DNA of 18,654 bases from positions 1 to 18,654 of the forward strand of contig JAZDOR010000206.1 in NCBI GenBank assembly GCA_043798435.1, written 5' to 3'. The position numbers and the translations under genes are program-made. Each line of letters opens with the position of its first letter. Position 1 is the first letter of the stretch. This document shows, piece after piece, positions 13,849-18,654 of the stretch. A model generated the notes under the pieces. That model saw only the letters and a program-made list of their open reading frames with translations. It was not told where the DNA came from and ran no database searches. The DNA is from JAGUXG01 sp043798435. GTDB lineage: Bacteria > UBA9089 > UBA9088 > JAGUXG01.

Positions 13849-15162
13849 TTATTTAAGTGCTCGCTTCATTTGTGCACGCAAATTGCTGTCCAGCTCAGCC
13901 GTGTTTTCTTTTACTATAAGTTCAACTTTGCCATAGACAAACATGTTATCCTCAATATCCTGGCCCACAATAATACCTGCACCTATGAAGCAATTATTGC
14001 CTATTTTTATTCCCGGCATAAAACTGGTATTGATGCCACAGCGGACATTATCACCCATAATCAACCCCAGTTTATTTCTGCCCGAATCTATTTTATTGTC
14101 AGAAATATTTACACTGATGTTTTTCTCATCAATCCGCAGGTTTCCTGTCACTGCCCCGGAGCCAAATGAACAGTTATTTCCGATTATACTGTCTCCGATA
14201 TAATTGGCATGGGTCCAGACATTATTGCCTAAAAAACTGCGGGCTATTTCCGTGCTGAATCCTACTACGCAGTCTTCGCCCACATAAGAATCTCGCACCA
14301 GAGCATTATTTGCCACCACTGTGTTTTTACCTAAGTAGGCAGGCCCTCTGATAATCGCATTTTCAAAAACCTTTACTCCGTCTTCTATTATGACATCACC
14401 CTTGATGATGGCTTTATCGGAGATATGTGCGTTTTTGGAAATATACTTTTTCCCTTTGCTAAAGTAATAGGCGGCAACATCAAAAACATGCCATGGATAT
14501 TTAATTGGATACCATGGGCCTTCATAAGGGACTACCTTAATTTTAGCTCCTGCCTTGATCATTTTATCTATTGTCGTTTCATACAGGCTGTCTGAGTCTG
14601 ATTTGGTCTGCCTTAAATTTTCAATCAGCTTTGTGCCGTCTGCGTGGTAGTGCACTACCAGGTTAATGACATCGCTCGGTTCGTTACCTTCACCAGGCTT
14701 TTCTATTATACTCTCAAGCAAACCCTTTTCATCTACCTTCAGGTAACCGCCAGGAAAATAGGATGTAACTTTTTTGCCTATAAGACAGCCGTCTAAGCTC
14801 GTATCCTTTGAAATCCTGATGATATCCCTGTAGGCAGTCTCATCAACTACATCATTAGCGCTGATTACCAGCACCGGGTCATGCTTAAGAAATTTTTCTG
14901 TGCTAAGGACTGCCCCAGCCATACCAGCATTTAGGTCTTTTTGTTCAGTTACGATAATTTTATTGGAAAGATTATTGGTCAGTTCCTGCAGCACTTCAAT
15001 ATTATGTGCGCCGCCGACAATTATCACATCTGCCAGACCTACTTCACTTAACTGGTTCAACTGGTGTTCTATAAGGGTCTTGCCCAGAAAACTTAGCAGG
15101 ACTTTATCGCTCAAGGGCTTTAATCTCTTGCTACGGCCTGCAGCCAAAACGATAACTTTCAT
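13849..15162 (-). CDS. Two-domain sugar-1-phosphate nucleotidylyltransferase with left-handed beta-helix
   Basis: The 437-residue product has an NTP-transferase domain (1 to about 235) with the nucleotide loop VIVLAAGRSKRL (Ser in place of the usual second Gly of GxG), a DKVLLSFLGKTLIEH segment, and a likely metal Asp in SANDVVD. A hexapeptide-repeat beta-helix (about 245-420) follows, rich in I/V-G-x-N/D-x steps such as YLGKNTVVANNALVRDSYVG. This resembles archaeal-type bifunctional sugar nucleotidylyl/acetyltransferases; the exact sugar cannot be told. Codon use differs from neighbours: 7 of 13 Arg codons are CGN, against 5 of 23 in ribBA by my reading. It lies just downstream of a GlmU 5' remnant and may have replaced that gene. 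No Shine-Dalgarno visible. Confidence 0.82.
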   Translation of the reverse strand: MKVIVLAAGRSKRLKPLSDKVLLSFLGKTLIEHQLNQLSEVGLADVIIVGGAHNIEVLQELTNNLSNKIIVTEQKDLNAGMAGAVLSTEKFLKHDPVLVISANDVVDETAYRDIIRISKDTSLDGCLIGKKVTSYFPGGYLKVDEKGLLESIIEKPGEGNEPSDVINLVVHYHADGTKLIENLRQTKSDSDSLYETTIDKMIKAGAKIKVVPYEGPWYPIKYPWHVFDVAAYYFSKGKKYISKNAHISDKAIIKGDVIIEDGVKVFENAIIRGPAYLGKNTVVANNALVRDSYVGEDCVVGFSTEIARSFLGNNVWTHANYIGDSIIGNNCSFGSGAVTGNLRIDEKNISVNISDNKIDSGRNKLGLIMGDNVRCGINTSFMPGIKIGNNCFIGAGIIVGQDIEDNMFVYGKVELIVKENTAELDSNLRAQMKRALK

Positions 15163-15181
15163 AAAATAGGCTACAATTTCT

Positions 15182-15256
15182 TTAGAGGATGAAGAACCTT
15201 ATTTTGGATCTCATCCTCTTTCCTTTTCCTGCGGCAAAGATAACCCAATCTATCAT
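15182..15256 (-). pseudogene. glmU: 5' remnant of a GlmU-like nucleotidylyltransferase gene
   Basis: The ATG at 15256 overlaps the preceding mini-gene's TGA (ATGA). The frame reads MIDWVIFAAGKGKRMRSKI, then RFFIL and a stop. The first 19 residues fit the start of GlmU: a short strand, the AAGxGxRM nucleotide loop, then the SK(I/L)PK position. After that the homology ends and no continuation of the domain follows before the next gene begins 20 nt later. This looks like the head of a gene whose body was lost or replaced. A 9-bp inverted repeat (AGAGGATGA / TCATCCTCT) spans the breakpoint. A real 24-residue peptide cannot be excluded but is less likely. Confidence 0.7.
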
Positions 15257-15354
15257 TTCCCTTGTCTTTTTCTCATAGCCTTCATTCTCTTTCTCAGCTT
15301 TTTATACTTATGTTTGGTTATCTTTTTTCTCCGCTTCTTTTTGACATTAGCCAC
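15253..15354 (-). CDS. bS22-type ribosomal mini-protein (AURKAIP1/COX24 domain)
   Basis: A 33-residue, extremely basic product is read from a GTG start: MANVKKKRRKKITKHKYKK, then LRKRMKAMRKRQGK. It matches the short AURKAIP1/COX24 domain pattern (KKRRKKxxKHKxKKLxKxxxxxRR), the family that includes the mycobacterial small-subunit protein bS22. A good ribosome site (AGGGGGTGA, core 7 nt before GTG) supports the start, as does the ATGA overlap with the GlmU remnant. It is easily missed by gene finders because of size and start codon. Role in the ribosome is inferred from the family. Confidence 0.8.
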   Translation of the reverse strand: MANVKKKRRKKITKHKYKKLRKRMKAMRKRQGK

Positions 15355-15374
15355 TCTATCACCCCCTTTTATAT

Positions 15375-15465
15375 TTTATAGTTTATAGTTTATCGTTTAT
15401 AGTTTATGGTTTATGGTTTATGGTTTATGGTTTATAGTTTATAGTTTATAGTTTATAGTTTATAG
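15375..15465. repeat. Thirteen direct TTTATAG-type heptamers
   Basis: Thirteen contiguous 7-bp units: seven or more are TTTATAG, four are TTTATGG and one is TTTATCG. All are in the same direction, unlike the inverted arrays elsewhere. The array lies in the probable 5' leader of the bS22-type gene. On the minus strand each unit reads CTATAAA, so TAAACT recurs every 7 bp. Confidence 0.97.
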
Positions 15466-15485
15466 AATACAGGTATTTTTGTCAA
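15457..15485 (-). promoter_or_regulatory. Probable promoter of the bS22-type gene, -10 inside the heptamer array
   Basis: Minus strand TTGACA (15485-15480), 17-bp spacer, TAAACT (15462-15457). These hexamers and spacing match the glyS promoter exactly. The -10 box is formed by the last two heptamers, and the transcript would carry the other units as leader. An alternative -10, TATAAA, has a 15-bp spacer. Confidence 0.5.
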
Positions 15486-15559
15486 CATCATAAGAGTTAA
15501 GTTCATAGTATAGGAATTTCCTTTTTTTGGACTTTAGATGAACTTTAGATTTTTAAGAT

Positions 15560-16738
15560 TTATAAAATATTGTCCTGTAAATCTGCGAAAATCTGCGTCC
15601 CATTAACTTGTACTATTTTCACCACTTGTTTAATCTCATCCGACCTATCCTTTCCAGCTATAAGCACCTTGTTGCCCACCTGGACTATGACCAAATCTGA
15701 GACGCCAACAGTGATAACCTGACCATTTTCTGAGTAAATGATACATTCGGTTGTATTACTCTTTTCTACCTTTCCAATAATCAGGTTCCCTTTTTCGTCT
15801 GTATTGCTCTCTTCTGCCTTTCCAATAATCAGGTTCCCTTTCTCGTCTGTATTGCTCTTTTCTACCTTTCCAATAATCAGGTTCCCTTTCTCGTCTGTTT
15901 GGTGAACCCTAAGGAGAGATTCCCATGTTCCCACATCATCCCAGGAAAAGTCTGCCTCTATCATTACCACAGAATCTGTTTTTTCTAAAACACCATAGTC
16001 TATAGAGAGCTTCTTTAGCCCCTTAAAGACCCCTTCTTTTTCTTTGCCATTTCCTATCTGGCAAAGTCCTTCCCAGAGCTCTGGCATAAACCTTGCCAAT
16101 AACCCTTGAATTCTTTCCTTCTTCCAGATGAACATCCCTGAGTTCCAGGAGTAGTTTTGGTCTGCAAGATAAAGCTCAGCTTTTTCTTTGTTGGGTTTTT
16201 CGCAAAACCCCTTTACCCTCCGTATCCGTATCCCATCTATCTCAGTCAGCACCTCATCTGCCTCAAGATAACCATAGCCTGTCTCAGGTCTTGTTGGCTT
16301 TATACCAAAGAGAAGAAGCATCTCCTGGTCTTCTTCTATAAACTTTATCCCGGCAGAGATAGCCTTTCTGAACCTATCTTCATCTGGAATATAGTGATCT
16401 CCTGAGAGAACCACCATAGTTGAGCCTGAAGGTAAGCATAAGGAAGCCAGACCAATAGCTGCCGCAGTATCCTTTGGTTCTGGCTCTATGATGTAGTTTT
16501 TCTCGGTGAATTCAGGAAAGAGCTCCTCTGCCAATTTTTTATGCTCTTCTTGCAAGACAAACAGTATCCTTTCCTTTGGAAATATGGGTTTTATCCTTTC
16601 AGTAACCTCTTTTATTAAAGGTAGTCTTCCTGTCAGTGGCAAAAACGGCTTTGGCCTCTTCTTAGTGCTTGCTGGCCAGAGCCTCTCTCCTGGTCCCCCG
16701 ACCATAATCACGCAATAAACATTATCTTCCATAGTCAT
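15560..16738 (-). CDS. manC: Mannose-1-phosphate guanylyltransferase with internal 16-residue tandem repeat
   Basis: It makes GDP-mannose from mannose-1-phosphate and GTP for surface polysaccharides. The 392-residue product has the nucleotide loop MVGGPGERLWPAS (12-24), KPFLPL, EPEPKDTAAAIGLA, the metal-site LSGDHYI, ETGYGYLEAD, FCEKP, NSGMFIWK, and SIDYGVLEKT with FSWDDVGTWESL near 260-275. Residues 281-328 are three copies of a 16-residue unit TDEKGNLIIGKVEKSN, where the family has one. The tail NGTQIFADLQDNIL is encoded by 10-bp repeat units. The gene starts inside the 3' end of the cupin isomerase gene (17-nt overlap); MTMED offers two ATGs, 16738 or 16732. Confidence 0.92.
   Translation of the reverse strand: MTMEDNVYCVIMVGGPGERLWPASTKKRPKPFLPLTGRLPLIKEVTERIKPIFPKERILFVLQEEHKKLAEELFPEFTEKNYIIEPEPKDTAAAIGLASLCLPSGSTMVVLSGDHYIPDEDRFRKAISAGIKFIEEDQEMLLLFGIKPTRPETGYGYLEADEVLTEIDGIRIRRVKGFCEKPNKEKAELYLADQNYSWNSGMFIWKKERIQGLLARFMPELWEGLCQIGNGKEKEGVFKGLKKLSIDYGVLEKTDSVVMIEADFSWDDVGTWESLLRVHQTDEKGNLIIGKVEKSNTDEKGNLIIGKAEESNTDEKGNLIIGKVEKSNTTECIIYSENGQVITVGVSDLVIVQVGNKVLIAGKDRSDEIKQVVKIVQVNGTQIFADLQDNIL
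15755..15898. repeat. In-frame 48-bp tandem triplication within manC
   Basis: Three head-to-tail 48-bp copies with few mismatches, each containing CTTTCCAATAATCAGGTTCC at 15770, 15818 and 15866. The period is divisible by 3, so the frame is kept. It adds 32 residues relative to a single-copy protein. Confidence 0.95.
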
Positions 16739-17057
16739 CCTTAATCCTTACTAAGTCATCCTCAGAGCATTCCCCATTCTGAACCTCAATGACGATGAGG
16801 TCATCAGTGGTTTTATTCTCAAGCCGATGAACTGCCTCTTTTGGAATAAAGATATGCTCACCCTCTTTAAGGTTGATAACCCTTTCGGAAACAGTAACTC
16901 TTGCCTCACCCCTTGCCACAACCCAGTTTTCTGACCGATGATGATGAAACTGAAGGCTCAGCCGCTTTCCTGGTTTGACAGTAAGACTCTTTACTTTGAA
17001 GCCCTCTCCTTCATCCAATATATCCCATCTACCCCAGGGTCTTTCGTCGTGCTGCAT
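16722..17057 (-). CDS. Mannose-6-phosphate isomerase type II (cupin)
   Basis: A single-domain cupin of about 111 residues (113 if the TTG at 17063 is used) that equals the C-terminal isomerase half of bifunctional ManC/AlgA proteins. Features: ERPWGRWDIL, EGFKVKSLTVKPGKRLSLQFHHHRSENWVV with the metal-binding HHHR-x-E cluster, GEARVT, EGEHIFIPKEAVHRLEN with the second His, and a closing LIVIEVQNGECSEDDLVRIKDDYGR. The last matches the fused proteins' terminus closely. It converts fructose-6-P and mannose-6-P, feeding the adjacent guanylyltransferase. I prefer ATG 17057. The upstream region is the palindrome at 17078-17220. Confidence 0.9.
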   Translation of the reverse strand: MQHDERPWGRWDILDEGEGFKVKSLTVKPGKRLSLQFHHHRSENWVVARGEARVTVSERVINLKEGEHIFIPKEAVHRLENKTTDDLIVIEVQNGECSEDDLVRIKDDYGR

Positions 17058-17077
17058 ATTCAAAGATGTAAATACTT

Positions 17078-17220
17078 GTGTAAAAAAGGAGAAAAGGGGA
17101 AGATGGGGAAATGGAGAAGGTCAATAGGAGTCAGAATACAGAATTCAGAAGTCAGAATATTCTGGATTCTGGATTCTGAATTCTGAATTCTCCCCAATTC
17201 TCCATCTCTCCATCTTACAC
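17078..17220. repeat. Composite palindrome: 9-bp outer arms around a 7-bp CAGAATT core
   Basis: It begins GTGTAA and ends CTTACAC. Outer arms have 9-bp purine units (AAAAAAGGA GAAAAGGGG AAGATGGGG AAATGGAGA) with complementary pyrimidine units on the right. The core is heptamers: GTCAGAA TACAGAA TTCAGAA GTCAGAA, then TATTCTG GATTCTG GATTCTG AATTCTG. The core unit TATTCTG is the one tandemly repeated inside the metalloprotease gene. Confidence 0.92.
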
Positions 17221-17242
17221 ATTTGTGAATTATACCTATATT

Positions 17243-18439
17243 TCATATATCTAAAAGATGGCCGAGCTTCTCCTTTTTTGTTTTAAGATAACGAATATTC
17301 TCCTGCGTCGGCTCAATAGCTAATGGTATTCTCTCAGTAACCTCAAGGCCATAGCCCTCAAGACCTATAATCTTTCTGGGGTTGTTGGTGAGGAGCCTGA
17401 TGGTAGATAAGCCAAGGTCTACCAATATCTGGGCACCTGTGCCATACTCCCGAAGGTCTGCAGAAAAGCCCAGTTCCTCATTCGCTTCCACTGTATCAAG
17501 CCCTTTGTCCTGAAGCTCATAAGCCCTGAGCTTATTGATAAGGCCTATTCCCCTACCCTCTTGAAGGAGATAGAGAAGCACACCACAGCCCTCTTCTTCT
17601 ATCTTTTTTAAGGCAGACTCAAGCTGGTCACCACAATCACACCTCTTTGAGGAAAACAGGTCACCGGTGAGGCATTGGGAATGGACCCTGACCAAGACAC
17701 TCTCTTTACCCGCCACATCCCCTTTGACTAAGGCAAGGTGTATGGCTTTGTCTATCAAAGACTCATAAGCTATTGCCTTAAACTCACCTTGCTTTGTTGG
17801 CAGGATAGTCTCGGCACATCGTTTTATCAACCTCTCCTTCTTTCTTCTATAATCTATCAAAGAGGCTATGGTGATGATAAGAAGATTGTGTTTTTTGGCA
17901 AATTCACAGAGTTCAGGGAGCCTGGCCATATGACCATCCTCAGCCATAATCTCACAGATAACGCCTGCAGGATATAGACCAGATAAGGCAGACAGGTCGC
18001 AGGCTGCCTCTGTATGACCTGCTCTCACTAAGACACCTCCAGCCTTTGCCTTCAGGGGAAAGATATGGCCAGGCATGGCAAAATCCTCTAACCTTGTCTT
18101 TGAATCGGTAAGTGCAGAGATTGTCCTTGCCCTATCATGAGCAGATATACCTGTTGTGGTTCCCAGCTTTACATCCACAGAGACAGTAAAGGCTGTCTCT
18201 CGTGGGTCTGTGGGGTGCTTGACCATAGGTTCAAGCCCAAGCTCAGCCAGCCTCTCCTCTTTCAAGGGCACACAGATAAGCCCCCGTCCATACATAGCCA
18301 TAAAGTTTATGTCTTCAGGCGTAACCTTCTCTGCAGACATTACCAGGTCGCCCTCATTCTCCCTGTTCTCATCATCAACCACGATGATTATTCTGCCCTT
18401 CTGTATCTCTTCTATTGCTTCAGGAATGGAACTAAACAT
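17243..18439 (-). CDS. ribBA: Bifunctional DHBP synthase / GTP cyclohydrolase II
   Basis: It catalyses the two entry steps of riboflavin synthesis. The 398-residue product has the RibB half (1 to about 200): DDENRENEGDLV (22-33), the FMAMYGRGLICVPL loop, and GHTEAACDL with ICEIMAEDG. The RibA half has the zinc site C256, C267, C269 (CLTGDLFSSKRCDCG), EGRGIG near 294-299, DLREYGTGAQIL, and LLTNNPRKI. All key motifs are present in both halves. A strong AGGAGG site 6-7 nt upstream fixes the start. No other rib gene is in view, and no FMN riboswitch was recognised in the 215 bp upstream. Confidence 0.96.
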   Translation of the reverse strand: MFSSIPEAIEEIQKGRIIIVVDDENRENEGDLVMSAEKVTPEDINFMAMYGRGLICVPLKEERLAELGLEPMVKHPTDPRETAFTVSVDVKLGTTTGISAHDRARTISALTDSKTRLEDFAMPGHIFPLKAKAGGVLVRAGHTEAACDLSALSGLYPAGVICEIMAEDGHMARLPELCEFAKKHNLLIITIASLIDYRRKKERLIKRCAETILPTKQGEFKAIAYESLIDKAIHLALVKGDVAGKESVLVRVHSQCLTGDLFSSKRCDCGDQLESALKKIEEEGCGVLLYLLQEGRGIGLINKLRAYELQDKGLDTVEANEELGFSADLREYGTGAQILVDLGLSTIRLLTNNPRKIIGLEGYGLEVTERIPLAIEPTQENIRYLKTKKEKLGHLLDI

Positions 18440-18501
18440 TAAATCCCTCCTTTTGTAATATTTTAATCATTTAAAGTAAAAATAAAAACAAATAATTTAT
18501 A

Positions 18502-18518
18502 GTTACAAAAACTGTAAC
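18502..18518. promoter_or_regulatory. GTTACA-N5-TGTAAC inverted repeat upstream of ribBA
   Basis: A perfect 6-bp-arm inverted repeat about 65 nt before the ribBA start, immediately followed by CTTTACT-N7-AGTAAAG (18520-18540). Either could be an operator or an RNA hairpin. The regulator is unknown. Confidence 0.4.
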
Positions 18519-18547
18519 ACTTTACTCATCTGAAGTAAAGACTAACC
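18514..18547. promoter_or_regulatory. 34-nt motif shared with 7086-7118
   Basis: GTAAC-n2-TTTACTCATCTGAAGTAAA followed by TAACC, nearly the same string as upstream of the phosphodiesterase gene and in the same direction relative to the downstream gene. In both places a periodic palindrome follows directly on the side away from the gene. Confidence 0.45.
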
Positions 18548-18548
18548 A

Positions 18549-18654
18549 CAGAGACACGGAGACACAGAGAATTCAATGTAAAATTATCAATTATCAATGC
18601 AAAATTATCATTGTAAAATGCTAATTGCTAATTTTGCATTTTGCAATTAATTCT
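18549..18654. repeat. Left part of a composite palindrome cut by the window end
   Basis: The outer arm has 9-bp units (CCACAGAGA CACGGAGAC ACAGAGAAT). A 7-bp core from 18574 follows: CAATGTA AAATTAT CAATTAT CAATGCA AAATTAT, turning into AATTGCT AATTTTG CATTTTG. The matching right outer arm would lie beyond the window. Confidence 0.75.

Noticed and set aside
15184..15221. Rho-independent terminator at the AGAGGATGA / TCATCCTCT inverted repeat
   Set aside because: The loop is long (about 20 nt) and there is no T-run on the minus strand; it coincides better with the breakpoint of the GlmU remnant.
15375..15465. CRISPR-like direct repeat array
   Set aside because: Units are 7 bp and contiguous with no spacers; it is a simple tandem repeat.
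18440..18654. FMN riboswitch upstream of ribBA
   Set aside because: None of the conserved RFN segments was recognised; the region is AT-rich with short inverted repeats and a periodic palindrome.

Overview
The window looks like part of a chromosome from an uncultivated Gram-negative bacterium of low to middling GC. The evidence is ordinary housekeeping genes, PilT-type ATPases, lipoprotein and secreted-protein signals, and a secreted metalloprotease with a C-terminal FlgD/T9SS-like domain. The phylum cannot be fixed from sequence alone. Gene order is scrambled relative to model genomes: infA-rpmJ sits apart from other ribosomal genes, and glyS lacks an adjacent glyQ. Most genes lie on the minus strand. 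No rRNA, tRNA, CRISPR array, transposase or phage gene was seen.

Layout. 1-1539: 5' two-thirds of lon (minus). 1796-2476: queE. 2737-3394 (plus): infA, rpmJ and a DUF3307 membrane protein with stop/start overlaps. 3587-6001 (minus): scpA, scpB and an M6-like metalloprotease, all overlapping. 6182-7057: rpsT and an MJ0936/YfcE-type phosphodiesterase. 7362-9777 (minus): a 58-residue Cys-rich protein followed by two pilT paralogues. 9928-11937 (plus): glyS, divergent from the pilT operon, with a clear promoter facing each way. 12232-12438: a tiny Thr/Glu/Pro-rich lipoprotein with its own promoter, strong ribosome site and terminator. 12728-13666: a secreted PPC-domain protein. 13849-15354: a two-domain sugar nucleotidylyltransferase, a short 5' remnant of a GlmU-like gene, and a bS22-type (AURKAIP1/COX24) mini-protein read from GTG. 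15560-17057: a split GDP-mannose pyrophosphorylase and cupin isomerase pair. 17243-18439: ribBA.

The most unusual feature is between the genes. Nearly every intergenic gap is filled by a long imperfect palindrome whose arms are degenerate tandem units of fixed period. A 7-bp period occurs near 2514, 6472, 8443, 15375, 17130 and 18574. A 9-bp period occurs in outer arms near 7140, 11982, 13701 and 17078. A 10-bp period occurs near 1656, 3474 and 6080. Some elements are composites with 9-bp outer arms around a 7-bp core. These elements run into genes: they supply stop codons, the n-region of a signal peptide, the tail of ManC, and probably a -10 box.

Points most worth checking: five perfect heptamers just inside the metalloprotease start codon, where gain or loss of one unit would shift the frame; an in-frame 48-bp triplication inside manC; the GlmU 5' remnant beside a different nucleotidylyltransferase, suggesting gene replacement; and the Cys-rich micro-protein that appears to be translated almost leaderless ahead of pilT.
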